A DNA stretch of 64,000 nt. Origin: Sorghum bicolor (taxonomy: Eukaryota > Streptophyta > Magnoliopsida > Poales > Poaceae). This document shows, piece by piece, positions 29,311 through 41,824 of this stretch. The notes below the pieces were generated by a model that had not been told where the DNA came from, searched no databases, and worked only from the letters and a program-made list of their open reading frames with translations. A program made the translations under genes and the position numbers. How positions within the stretch are numbered: the stretch's first letter is position 1; every line of letters starts with the position of its first letter. The DNA lies in NCBI RefSeq assembly GCF_000003195.3, contig NC_012873.2, positions 15,241,202 through 15,305,201 on the forward strand. Reading direction: 5' to 3'.

Positions 29311-29753
29311 TGTGGGGGTATAAACCCCTATACCCTTACGGCTAGGCTTGGGCTAATCCATACCCAAATAATTAGCCCATCAGAAGACAACAAGCGGCCT
29401 GCTCACTTTACTCGGAGTCCCACGCGAGGAAGGAAGATAGACTTGGATATCAAGTAAGATCCTCTACTTTTGGCAATTGTAACCAGCTAGGATTAGTTTT
29501 CAAATATATAACCCTGCCTCCTAGACTATATAAAGGTAGGTAGGGGACCCCCTCAAAACACGTCATCTCATATCATATAGTAATACAAATAGACACAAGA
29601 TGTAGGTATTATGCCCTCACAGCAGTCGAACCTAGATAAAACCCTTGTGTTTGTCTTGCGTCACCATCTAGTTCATGCTTGTGCACCTATCTGCCAACAA
29701 TCTACTACCTTGGGCATACCCCTAGGTAGACTACCGACCATATTTCATTGACA
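29311..29753 (+). repeat. LTR of element B (Tat-type)
   Basis: It starts TGTGGGGGTATAAACCCC and ends TTTCATTGACA, 443 bp. A TATA box ACTATATAAAGG lies near 29524. A second copy of the same LTR, with an internal deletion, lies at 37785-38093 followed by a PBS, which confirms both ends. Confidence 0.8.
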
Positions 29754-30721
29754 GACCTCCACCTTGGTGACTCGAACCAGATGAGCATCAAGACTCCTTT
29801 TTGGTTAGGACACTCTTGCTGATCTCCTCAACCTATATCTCTAAGCATTGTCATATACATCGAGCCATTGAAGTCATGTCCTCATCAATCTAGGCCTAGA
29901 AATAGATAGACACTTGCTAACACCAGCTATGCCAAATGTGGCTAACATTCTGAAAACCCTATTTTGCTCCCGCATCCACCATACCACCAACATAACTTGA
30001 CCAAGTGTAGCAGGGGTAGAACTAACCAAATGTCGATCATGAAAAATTGCATAGTTGACAGATTTAATAGAACATCATGGAGAAGGCCAAGTTCAGCTCA
30101 CAACCGTGCAGCAACATTAGAGTGGAGTAAGGCAAAGAAACAAATGTATTCATTAAGTACAACATCCCAAGTAATACACACACATACCCCAACAGATGAA
30201 TCAAGACATTTGAACCCCTTATGTGAATTGCTATAACCAAGAAGCACATAACATTTTGAACTAAATTGCAACTTCTTCTAATTATAAGGCTAGAGATTAG
30301 ACCAACAAGCACAATGAAAGGTTCATAGAAACGTGTAATCAGGCCGACCAAGGAGACAACCATAGGGGTTTCACTATTGATGACATAAAAGGAAGGCGAT
30401 TGATAAGAAACATAGCTATAAGAAAAGCTTGTTTTCATTTGGTAGATCTATTTTGTTGATGAGTATGGGGGCAAGAAACATTGTGAGTGATACTGATCCG
30501 TTAGAAAAAAGAGTTCAATGATTGGTACTCCCCTACTATTGCATATATGGGGCCAAGATACCTCACCACCCGTCTGTTAGCCCAAGCTTGGCTACTAGGA
30601 TGAAGACAATGAAGGATAAGGCCCATGTACACTGGCCATATCAACAGAAGTGGAGATCAAGTTATCAAGCATAGATAGCCAGCATTATGATAACTGCAAG
30701 ATATGGTTGAATGATCTGTTC
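29754..30721. other. decayed sequence, no gene seen
   Basis: I recognise no protein or RNA gene. It continues after the solo LTR at 36132, so it forms one old block with the LTR remnant there. Confidence 0.5.
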
Positions 30722-33700
30722 TACTTTGTCACACCCTAGTTTCCAAAAGAAGACTAGAGTCACCATATGTGTGCCCAAGAAGTCCGCACATATGATAGAT
30801 AATAGAAATATCGATAACCAATGTTTATATAAAGTGGAAAACATACTTACATTCACACTTACAACTATCAAAGTGTCACAGAATGGATTGCTAAAATTCT
30901 TCTTGGGCTCCATCCTTCTTAGGGATGGTTGACTTCAGGGCTCCGTATGCCAAGCACTTCTAATAGACCTCTAGAAATTCCATAATATCACCATCCTTCT
31001 TCTGAGCAGCACTTTAACTACACACTAGGGGCATGGGGGAAATAGCAAGGGTGAGTTCATGTCAAACTCAACAAGTACAGGTGAAAAGTAATGACATGCA
31101 AGGCTTTATCAAAGGAAATGCAGACACTATTTAACTGCAGGTGAGCTTTTAAGTATGTAAACTTTTGTTACAACATTTTTATTAAAACAACCTCTATGAG
31201 TAGAGCATCCCAACCCTTAATTAGATGAAGTAAAGTTAACAATATTATTAATCATCATCATTATTACTATTATCGAGGTAGTAACTTAGGGTAGCAACCC
31301 CAAAAGACCATGGGATAGCAATCCCAATTATGTATATGAGATTGCAATCCTACCAAAACACGAGGTAGCAACCTCAACCATGTTTCCTTCTCCAAATTCC
31401 ATGTGACTCTAATTTCTCATCATGTGAGGATCCGAGCTGCTCATGTTTGTGAGCATGACTGATATATCAATTTGATCAAACTCTATATAGGTTGTACACT
31501 TTTACATCAAGTCATGATTCCCATTTCCTCTAGGTCATGACTCTCCAAAATACTACCAAGGTGAGTAGGAAGGGTTTCACTATGAGACTTTTTACAGGTT
31601 CTAGCTAATAGAGTGCAACTCATAAGTTTTGGCTAGGGCACGCGGTAGTTGTGCCCATAGCAGTTGGGACCCTAGACCGACTAACCTCTTAATATGAATA
31701 CCCGAGTTACTTCCTTACACATATCCAAAAAGTCACACCCTTCTAGTAGAGGTCCTGATACTATGTCAAGCTAGAGTCATATAGCTTGAAGCTATACAGT
31801 AAGTCTTAGATGACCGCTCCACTTCTAACTCTTATGGACGGTGACAACAGGTACCCCTAGAAACTAGGCCAAGCTCTAGTACCCATTCTCTCATTTCCTC
31901 ATCATAACCACAATGCTAGCAAACATTGTAACATCCATCACCACAGTGGCCCCCATTCATCATTAAAGCATTAACTATCCTTGAAGAATTCATTAAGCAA
32001 GATTATTACTTTTATTATCATATGAAATAGATAAGTAGAGCAGCTAAGAATATCCACTGTTCATTACACTACCCATGCATAAACCCAAGAGTACAAGGAA
32101 TATAGTTAAGGGTAGTTAGGTCCTTAGGGTTTGAGTATTAAGACACGTGCAATGAAAAGTAAAGGACATTACAATATGATCAAATGGTGCCTTCACTTGG
32201 CTTTTTTCCCAAAGTTTAGTTGCTCAAAACCTCTAGGTTCTATCTTCTGGTATCCAACTATTGTTGCACTCGTCGATCCTTAGTTCTGGGCCTTTAGTGC
32301 TGACAAACCACGCTTCTTCTACTCGTAGGAACCAAGAAACACAACAGAAAAATAACAAACATGACTAAGAGTAGACATCAATAAAAGAAAAGCTTGGAAA
32401 GAGCGCACTAAATGACATGATGATGGACATTTTTGAAGAAACATCCCAAAGCTGGGCTAACCAAATTATATTAGATTATAAAGCCAAAGTTAAACTTTAC
32501 TCATATTTTATTTATAAGTATTTCATAGTAATTCAATTACTTTATTAGACATTTATTATTTAAAAGACATAAGTGAGAAACTAATTTGAATCCACATTTG
32601 TTTTTCAGAGTTGAGCTAAACAAATTAAAATTGAAAAAATATTTATGTTGATATGAATCATTTTAATATTTATCTATGAAAAGCCAAAGTTTAAACCTAC
32701 ATTGCTTTTATAAATTAAAGGCATTTAGTTAAACATTAAATCATTTTACATTTATGGTAGAATCCAAAAGCATCAAACATGGTAAAACATCATTTCCATC
32801 GTGTGCCTTACATCGATATGAACCTAACACGATAAGAATGGGCTAAATCAGAGCTAAAACACGCAAGTTATGGCTAAAACTATGTTCTAGGGATCTTTGT
32901 GCAAAGAAAAACTAAAGACAGGGGCTAACCGATGAAACAAGGGGCTTAAACATAATTAACCATAGTCACCATGGGCTAACTAGCAAAACAGACATGGCTA
33001 GGATGGCGGGTTCTACTTTTGAAAAGATTAGCAGCCAAAACAGAAAATGCAGAGAGCTTAATCTAATTATTTTTAACTAAATCGGAGTGCGGGTTAAATT
33101 CCAAAAAGGGCAGGGGCTAAACTATATACAAAAGGCAGGGCTGATCGGTGGTTGACATGGTCTTTGCTGACATGGCGCCGCGTGGTAGCCACGTGGCTAT
33201 CAAGTCAGCCACGCTGACCTTGATTAACGTGGCGTCACTCGGCGAGCGGTGCTCCTAGCGACTGCGTGCCATGGGTGGCTACAGGAGGTCATTAGCTTGT
33301 GGTGGTGCGGTGTGTGCGAGCTCGGTTGGCTAGGGCAAAGGCACAGGAACATGGCATGGAGGACTACTGATCTAGTGGTGGGCTCTACAACGACGCTAGC
33401 TAGCTAGCCGTAGACAACGATGTGCATGGCGAGGTGGCGAGGGAAAAACATGGGCACTCCGACGAGGTCATGTGCACAGAAGGAAGTCGGAGAGAGGGTG
33501 GGAGAAGGTTATGCGGCTTCCTCACCTCATTGCAGAGCTCGGGTAGTGTTTCTTGCTGATTGGTACAAGATGGCCGCAAAGATCAATGGCGGCTCATCGG
33601 AGCTCGAGGCAGTAGTGGCTATGGTGGCTATGCCATAGGGTTAGGGCACTAGTGAAGGCGGCCATGCCTGCTGCTCGGCTGGGCCACGACCCAACAGTAG

Positions 33701-33763
33701 GTTGAGTGCACATGCAGGCTAGGCAGGCCAGACCACTAGGTACAGCTGCTGCTCATGACTGGG

Positions 33764-35573
33764 TGAAAGCCCAAGTTTGGTTTTGGATAATTGATGAAAC
33801 CCTTGTACTAACCTCTTTACTAAGTGTGTGTAGACTTAATGAGGTTGTTACATACCAAGTGATGGAGCAAGTGATGATCATGTTGCTGTTGGTGATGACC
33901 ACAAGATGATCTAGTGCTCAACTTGGAAAAGAAGAAAGAGGAAAACAAAACCCCATAGAGATCAAGGCAAAGGTACTGCTTTGTGTTTTGGTTTTGGTGA
34001 TCAAGACACCATAGAGGGTGTAATCACACTTAGGATAGATAGCCATACTATTAAGAGGGGTGATCTTGTTGTGAAAACAGTTATCTAAGTGCCACTAGGT
34101 GATTGGATTCCTTGCATATGCATTAGGACCTAGTGAACTAATCAATTAACCCTTGAAAACGTTTATGAAAAATGCTAACACACTTGCACAAGTGTTGTGA
34201 CACATTGGTGTTGGCACATGGAAGCAAGGGAAGAAGTTGAGAATTGTTACGGTGAAGATTAGCTATTAAAAGGCTTTCTGTGAAGCATCGGACGCAGGAA
34301 CAGTACACCATGAGCGTCCGGTGTAGCGCGTCTAGAACGGACCAGACACGTCCGGTGCTACATCGAACGCGTCCGATGTGAGCATTCGGTGCTAACTCAG
34401 TTCGCAAGGCTCTTTGCACATGCGTCCGGTGCTACACCGGACGCGTCTGATGTGTGCGTCCGGTGTTGCTATCACTTTGCGGAGCTCTCTGCGCAGTGTC
34501 CGGTATGGACCGAACGCATCCGGTGTGAACAAGTTGCGTGTCTAGTGCTGTAGTCTCAGGGGGACAGTTGTCGGCGGCAAAGGTCGTTTTTCAAACGGTC
34601 GAGAGCACCGGACGCTGGCCTAGCAAACACCGGACGCGTCCGGTGTGAGCGCAGATAGTGGAATGTTTGGCCAACGGCTATTTGAAGCTTGGGGCTTCTA
34701 TAAATATGTGTTGGCCGGTTCTTGCTCATGTTCTTGAGTCTCTAACTTGTTGATACATCTTGTGAGCATACTCCCACACATCCCACTCACCTTGTTCAAG
34801 TTTTGATCATCAAGTGAGATTGGGAGAGATCCTAGTTGCATTTGCTTAGAGTTTGAGCATCTAGTGGCACTAGTGATCATTGAGCAGCGGGTTTGCTTGA
34901 TACTCTTGGTGGTTGCCGCCACCTAGATGGCTTGGAGCTGTGGTGGAGCTTTGGCATGAGTTGGTGATTGTTCGTGGCTATCTCCCGGTGATTGTGAGGG
35001 GTCTTGTACCTTCCCCATCGGAGAGCCAAAAGGTAACTCTAGTGGATTGCTCCTGTCATTAAGTTAACTCACTTGTGGGTAGGTTCTTGCAGTGTCCTAG
35101 TGAGGACGAGGTTCGTGCTACACCTCTTAGCCGCCGAACCACCAAGTGTTGGTCGACACAACGGGGACGTAGCGTGCCGGCAAGCACGTGAACCTCGGGA
35201 GAAAATTGTGTCTCACCATTATGTTTGTTTATTGGCTTTCTCCCGGTGATTGGACTTCATATTATTGTGATTGGTTCATCCCCTCTACACGGCGGTATAA
35301 AGATCAAACCCTCTCTCTTACATTCCCGTAAACTAGATTAGCTTACTTACTTGTATAGAAACTTTAGGTGGCTTTCTAGTGTAAGTAGAGACATAGTTCT
35401 TGTGTGCCTAGTGATCATATCAACTAGAATTGTTGGGTAGGTGGCTTGCAAACACTCCATTAGAGCTAGAGTAAAAAGCTTCGCTTTGTTATTTACTAAC
35501 CTCTTGCTCTAGTGAGTTTCTAGAATTTTTAAATAGGCTATTCAACCCCCTCTAGCCATATTAGGACCTTTCA
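33764..35573 (+). repeat. SIRE/Maximus-type Copia solo LTR nested in the large solo LTR
   Basis: It starts TGAAAGCCCAAGTTTGG and ends ATTAGGACCTTTCA, as in the Opie/Ji group of Copia LTRs. The flanks are CTGGG (33759-33763) and CTAGG (35574-35578), a target duplication with one change. TATAAATA is at 34699-34706. It is 1810 bp with no internal region. Confidence 0.85.
34287..34650 (+). repeat. cluster of GCGTCCGGTG / CACCGGACGC units in the Maximus U3
   Basis: About a dozen exact or near copies occur in 360 bp, in both orientations. They include the perfect palindrome CACCGGACGCGTCCGGTG at 34628-34645. They lie just upstream of the LTR TATA box, a normal place for enhancer repeats. Confidence 0.8.
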
Positions 35574-36131
35574 CTAGGCCACGACGCTGGCTGCGGTTGG
35601 GCCAAAAGCGAGCACGAGACAAAAGTGAGGGGGGAAAAGGGAAAGAAAAGAAAATGTTTTTCTTTTTATTTAAGGAGATTTAAACCATTTTGCCAAACTA
35701 TTTTTAAACCAAATTTCATTTATCAATTTAGATTAATTTTGGAATATGTTTTTAGACTATTTTTGTAAAACTAAAATATATTCTGTCTCAAACAATTTCT
35801 AAATTATTTTTAAATTCAAATTTGAACTAGTTTTCAAATAGTACTTTTGAGATTTTATTTTTCCTAAAACTAAAAAGGACCTAATCGTGACATCCTTGAA
35901 TTTAAGAAATTCATTTTTCACGAAACTAAACCCACGCAAAGGCACAACATCAATCAAACAAGCACACTCATATTAACTTTGTAAAAATTTCAAAATCCAG
36001 ATTTTTCTCCTACTAAATTGACAATAATTAAACTAAACCTTGGAATATTTTAGAAAAACTTTAAATCCTTTATTTTATTTAGTGTTTCCTAAAAACAACC
36101 CAAAATAGGAATTTTGGGGTGTTATATACTT

Positions 36132-36920
36132 TTCATGTAACAAACTAGGAAACACATCTATTAGTTGATTAGATCTACTATAACCTTGCCCCTAGGCTAC
36201 ATAAGGAGGGGTAGGGGGCCCGGTCAACATTATATCCTTCATATTCCAGAGCATAGGTGTAATCAACAATCCCTATAACCAAGCATACGAATATAGAGAG
36301 ATCCACTTCAAACTGGATGTAGGTGTCGGTACAGGACCCTTAGGGTTCCTTACCAGTAGGATTCCAGAAGGTGGACCTTGGCTTGGCCTATGATTCCAGA
36401 GAGAAGCATGGTGAAGCACGACACCAACTCCGAGTAGAATAAGGCCAGACTAGCTAGATTCTTATAGAAAGTACCTTCTGTATTAGAAATGGTATACTAT
36501 CTATGAGTCTGTTTAGGATAATAAACCGCCTCTCAGTTGTCTCTACCGATATAAAGAGAGGCTAAGGGCACCCATTGTAACAACAAACAAGATCATACAA
36601 TCAATCCAACACAAAGGCTAACACCGACTGGATGTAAAGGCTTTTACTTGAGATTGAACTCGAGGGCCAGAACTAGGATAAATCGACTCACTCTTCCATT
36701 AACCATCGAGTTCTAGCATATGCTAAAGCCTGAATAACTGTCTTAGGTACCCCTACGGCAGGCTATCAGTGGTAAAATATTGATAGTAGGGTACCATGAG
36801 CCTAAACCAATATAATCCATGTGTCTTGTGTGCTACCCATCTGATACCCTCTATGCAAATACGTTGACTGATATTGCTAGAGTAAATATTTTGAATAGTT
36901 GGCACACTAGGAATGCCCCT
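36132..36920 (+). repeat. old Tat-type LTR end and PBS-like site, split by a younger solo LTR
   Basis: 36132-36323 and 36791-36899 read as the two parts of one LTR. 36900-36918 (TTGGCACACTAGGAATGCC) then resembles a Tat primer site. The rest of that element is not visible. Confidence 0.45.
36324..36785 (+). repeat. 462-bp solo LTR, TSD GTAGG
   Basis: It starts TGTCGGTACAGG and ends AATATTGATA (canonical CA changed to TA). GTAGG is present at 36319-36323 and 36786-36790. A TATA box GATATAAAGAG lies near 36549. Tat-type by its similarity to the surrounding LTR fragments. Confidence 0.85.
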
Positions 36921-37020
36921 CATTCATAGGATGTTGTAAAACTATAATCTCGATGGATTTACCATAGGCTTAGGCCATAACTCCATGATAAAAGCTTCCA
37001 AAAGTATGGTATGGCCAGCC

Positions 37021-37302
37021 ATTGGGCAAATGATTCAATATCAAGATCAAAAAGGGTTACTGGGCCATAAAATAGGCCCATGTGGGCTAGAATGATCAAA
37101 CACCCATTAATGCCCACCAAACAGGTAGCGTATATATATATGAGGGGGTGGGTTCTAGGGTTTCCTTCCCCCAAAATTTTGTTCCCGACCGCCGCCACTA
37201 GCCTTATTCTCCAAGTGTCCTTTGTTGCCCCTCGTTCTTGCCTTGGCTCCGTACCTCTACGCTTCAAGAATCACACCTCCTCAAGGCAATGAATTGTTGA
37301 TG
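37021..37302 (+). promoter_or_regulatory. host-like promoter with site II elements, TATA box and telo-box
   Basis: Site II-type motifs TGGGCC (37061-37066), GGCCCA (37075-37080), TGGGCT (37083-37088) and GCCCA (37112-37116) are followed by a TATA-like run (37131-37140) and CTAGGGTTTCC (37155-37165; the telo-box AAACCCTAG on the other strand). This combination is known from plant ribosomal-protein and other growth-related genes. A CT-rich leader and ATG at 37300 followed by GTAAAG (a possible donor) come next. No encoded protein is recognised; the open frame 37222-37422 is unconvincing. Confidence 0.45.
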
Positions 37303-37440
37303 GTAAAGAAGTTGGCAGTATTCTTCGTTTTCCCTGTCTCTTCAACCTCCATCGGGCCCTCGTCAAGCTCCAGGTGTGGTTCTTCTTCCTTCTTTGCTCT
37401 TCTTTCTAGTAACTATGGTTGATCGGGCTACAAATATTCT

Positions 37441-37784
37441 CATACAAGTTAATTTTGCCAGACATATAGCTTCTCTTGCTTCAATTCATGTTAAATTGCT
37501 GTAGTAAATAGATTATTATTCTTAATTAGTAACTATGTATTTTTATAATTGACTACCCTCTAATTTCTGCTTGTTGATTGCATCTTGATTAGTAGACAGT
37601 TGCCATACTCAATGTCTCCATTCGAATAGAATAATGCAAATCGATTGCTAAACTTGAAGTGTATCCATTGGCCCTAGTATATTATATATATTCAATGGGC
37701 TTTTGTTATGTCATGGAAGACTCTTGGTTGAACTTGTCATTTATAGCTCAAGAGTGCAAATTAGTTATTAAATAGATTACTATG
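37441..37784. other. AT-rich stretch, intron-like or intergenic
   Basis: T-rich sequence with no ORF. It could be the first intron of whatever the 37021-37302 promoter serves. The stretch ends where an LTR begins. Confidence 0.3.
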
Positions 37785-38112
37785 TGTGGGGGTATAAACC
37801 CCTATACCCTTACAGCTAAGCTTGGGCAGATTCATACTAAAGGAATTGGCCCATTAGAAGATGACGTATGGCTTGATTGCTCTGCTTGAAGTTTTGCGCT
37901 AGAAAGGAAGGTAGACTTGCAGATCAAGCAAGATCCTGGTCAATTAGAATAAGAGTTGATATCTAGCTATTGATAGCAATTGTAACCGACTACGATTAGT
38001 GTCCATCTAGTTCGTAGCTTGTGCAGCTATCTGCCAACAATCTACTACCCTAGGCATACCCCTAGATAGATTACTGACCATATTTCATTGATAGTGGCAC
38101 ACTAGGTAGGGG
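37785..38112 (+). repeat. 5' LTR (internally deleted) and PBS of a second element-B-type copy
   Basis: TGTGGGGGTATAAACCCC opens the LTR at 37785 and TTTCATTGATA closes it at 38093. Compared with 29311-29753 it lacks roughly 170 bp in the middle, around the TATA box. TGGCACACTAGGTAGGGGG from 38095 is the primer site. Confidence 0.8.
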
Positions 38113-40230
38113 GTGTGCGTACAGCTTCTTAGGCGAACCAGATGGTCATGATCCTTGACTTCACGGTCAAGGCAGATAGTCTCATATTCATCGTCGGCCA
38201 GATCACCAGGACCACTGGCTTCACCGCCATGACCATGGAGGTGGCACATATCCAATCTGCACCGATGATCTTTTCACCAGCATCAACTACAGCTCCAACA
38301 ACTCGAGCAATGCCTCCGACCATGCTAACAACTCATCACTCATTTCTTTACTACAAAGGGAGACAGATTGACAATACCGACCTACTCGAGGCTATCGATC
38401 AAGTTGCCACAAGCTCTCCCAACCCTAGCTTTGGTAAATTTGGTCCATAACTAATCTACCAAGCAGGTACCCACTCGCCATGACAGATCTACCCGACCAG
38501 CTCGGGTTAGTCAACCCGCATGGTTGAATACAGATCTACTGGTTACTTCTACTCTTGAAGGACGGACTGTTCGCTTCAAACTAGTCCCTATAGCTAGCCT
38601 TAGTTCTTCGGAGCACCAAGTGCTGATGGAGGATCTTTAGGCCTTTCCATATGGTTTGGCAAATCTAGCTTTTGAATACATGCGCTACATCTTGCATATG
38701 TTCATGGGTTCTATGCAAACAGATCCTATATTATATCTACATATTCTGTATACCTTGACCACGGCCTTGGCATTTTGTCCACATAGTCATTGTCAAGGAC
38801 ACTCCACAGGTTTCCGCCCATACCCTCCATGAGGATGGTAGCTCCAGTACGAGGTCCAGCACCAGGTCCATCCACACCAGGGTCTTACACCTCGAGGATA
38901 ACAAATACGATCTGTACATGCCTTCATACACTTCAGGTTTTCCATGCTTTCCTATCTTCCCACCAAGATGAGGAGACATAGTTCTCAACATCAACAATGA
39001 TGAACCAGTGGTTGATGGTGAAACTGTTGAGCAGCGGCAATAGCGCAAGCAACACAACATAGATCAAGCTCAGCGACGGCTAGATGAAGAAGCAGAATGC
39101 TAGCGAGGACTTTGGCCACAAAACCTGAACAATGCTTTCAACATGGTGGGAGACAGACAAGTTTTCAAAACCCTAAGCACTAATGTATCTGTCACCATGC
39201 CCAACATAGAATGGCTCCCGAGCACACCAGAGTATTGAGATGTCTGGACTAACATATGGGCCCATCTGATTGCTACCATGGGCCAGATCGTCAAACTAGC
39301 AAAACGCACCCAAGCTATTACAAGTATGTCAGTTGCGTCTAGTTGCAGCCATTGCAGCCACGTTTTACAACATCCTAGCGGTTCTCATCGCAGCAGCTCA
39401 CCTTTGGCCAATCCCCAGATGCTCGAGGCGCTCAAGGTGGCAATGACACCGGTCACAAAGGTTACGGGCATCAGTGGTGCTCCCAACAACAATGACGGTG
39501 GTCGTGGTACTCATAGTGGTGGTGGCCGTGGCAATGGTTGGGGTGCTCCATCAATCTCTCCCCCCATGAGACATTCGCAACCACATTAACAATTGCATAA
39601 ACGATCAAGTGGACCATGAGAACATTCAACGCATACAGTATGATATGGCGCACAGTCCTCCTAGTTTAAAGCAGTTCACTACTCATCTCTAACAAGTCAT
39701 ATCACCATGAAACTTCAAGCTCAAAAAACTCAAAAAATATGATGGCAAGGAGAATCCTGAGAATTGGATCATACTTTACGAAATTGTTGTTCGGATAGCT
39801 ACACATGACGAACATGTAATGGCTAACTATTTTCTAGTTGTTCTTGATCAAATAGGTCACCAATGGCTCCTCGGTTTACCCGAGAACCAGTTCAACACCT
39901 AGGCTGAACTCCGCTAGGCCTTCATCGACAACTTCATAGCTACCTATGAACAACGGGGCAACAAGTACAACCACAAAAGGATTCATGATCACAAAGACAA
40001 ACCACTATGTGACTACATCTAACACTTCTCGGATATGCGCCTCAAGATTTTGAAGACCTCCCACGATGTGGTGATTTCTGCTTTCATCAAAAGTCTTCAT
40101 TACCATGAAGCCCTTAGAAGCAAGTTGCTCTGCAAATGACCAACTACGATCTCCGAGCTACTCGTCACCGCCAAAAACTATGCAGTTGTCAATGACTATC
40201 ATTTTCACGTACATGCCTCTTGATTTCTTG
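38113..40230 (+). pseudogene. decayed Tat-type gag
   Basis: No long ORF survives. In the plus frames, with stops, one can read KYDGKENPENWIILYE, HQWLLGLPENQFNT, AFIDNFIATYEQRGNKYN, LCDYI, HFSDMRLKILKTS and ISAFIKSLHYHEALRSKL between about 39730 and 40190, which is the plant retrotransposon Gag domain in order. The part before 39660 is too decayed to assign. The element stops near 40230 without pol. Confidence 0.65.
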
Positions 40231-41820
40231 GTTTAGTGATTAAAGTATAAACCAAGATAAATAGTTGACATGGTACTTGTCTTTTTAAATCCATAAATAT
40301 GTGTATTTTGGTGATATTTTACAATACTATTTAGAGTATTTAAGTCCATTTGAACACCATCTAAATAGTATAAATGCTTAGCAAAGGGTCACAATCTATT
40401 TAATGTTTAGCATTTAGGATAACACTAGCAGAATCACAATAAGCTGCTTGGGGCCCTGAAGAGGGACAATGTAATAACCTAGCCCATTAGTGTTCTAGAT
40501 TTGGCACCAATGTAATCTACTTAGCTAGATAATAAGTACCACTTTGGTTGTCAATATAGACAGAGTTCAAGTTATAATCCTCTATGTTTCAAACATAGTG
40601 CATAGTGCTTTCATATTAACCCTTCTACATGAAAACATAATGTAAGCATTGTCATGGGTAGATATAAGAAGATGGCATCATTGCATAGTTCTTGGTGAAA
40701 AGTACTCATGAGGTAGAAAGGAAGATGACCCATATCAAATACTATGATGCCACCCTGGAAATAATAGATAATTAGACAATGACAGTGACCACTATTGTCC
40801 TTCCTTTAAAATTTTCTAGTTAGAACTTCCAGTCCATATAAATTCCATTGTCCATTCCAATCTACCATTCCTATTGATTTCCAACTCTAATGCCTATTCT
40901 CACATGGACCTATACAGTGTTGCTATCACTGATTAAGGTGACAGAAGAAGAGGATACAAAGGTAGTAAAAGAGGACAAGGAACATTAGTGTACTTGAGGT
41001 CCTTGATCTCCTTATATTTCCATTGCTCATGTACTTGAGGTCCTTGATCTCCTCATATTTCCATTGTTCATCATCCCAACCCATGCACCTAAGTGGATCA
41101 CTGGTTTGGCATGACTACATCTAGGCATGCCATACATGATTATCTCAAATAATGGGAGTACCTTCTAGTAGGCGATTGCAGTAGTGTTCAGAAGGGGCCA
41201 CCAATATATTTCAAATGACAGAATGAAAATTGATGCCACTACTATATCACCAAAATTATTTATTAAACTATATTCATGTGTGTAGCTCACCAGTAATGTT
41301 CATCATCTGTTTGAGCTAGCAAGTGGCATTCGAGCTGTTTATTTAGTACCACCATGCCTCATTGCCATGTCTAGGTTGATGCTATGGTAAGGGAACTGTG
41401 GATGATATGAAAAACCTATGAGAAGTCACCTACTTACTCCAACACTCATCTTTCATGCTCTTTCTCATGACACTCATGCACTAGGGTCAGAGTGACCAAC
41501 AACGTTAGGTGGTGGTTGAAAGTATCATCATGGAGGCATCATTCTTAGATGACCTATCGCATGCTTATGCAATCAAAATAATAGGAGTGGTCCCTCCTCA
41601 TGACAGTAAATCTCCATGCCCAGTCTCTAGGAGACCATTGACCTTAGCAATGGTTACTGCCATGATGTCTGCCTTGCACTCGCTATTTGTCAACTATGCC
41701 TTAATAGATGTCGAGCACACTCATAGTGAAGGATACGACCAAGGTGGCATGGTTTTGGTGAAATCCATCCATCTCTACACCATGCATTTGAGGGCGGGTA
41801 AAGACACAAAAACTATGGTG
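40231..41820. other. no gene recognised
   Basis: Old AT-rich sequence. A 104-residue open frame at 41509-41823 has no recognisable domain. The segment CATGTACTTGAGGTCC-like is duplicated near 40990-41060 (a short local duplication). Confidence 0.5.
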
Positions 41821-41824
41821 TGAA

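Larger units (their letters stand above)
30727..36126 (-). repeat. large solo LTR with TSD TACTT (family shared with 52521-55544)
   Basis: It starts TGTCACACCC and ends GGGGTGTTATA, with CA decayed to TA, and is flanked by TACTT at 30722-30726 and 36127-36131. No gag or pol is inside. After subtracting the nested Maximus LTR it is about 3.6 kb. It shares a stretch near 31440-31620 with 53085-53240 of the other large solo LTR (TGATATATCA followed by GGTTGTACACTTT). The relative of this LTR at 52521-55544 reads as minus strand from its TATA; the same strand is assumed here. Confidence 0.85.

Noticed and set aside
30064..30438. 124-residue minus-strand ORF
   Set aside because: Hydrophobic by AT-rich composition in decayed transposon sequence. 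No homology pattern.
41509..41823. 104-residue ORF as a gene
   Set aside because: No domain, lies directly before the Copia gag relic, and no promoter or splice support.
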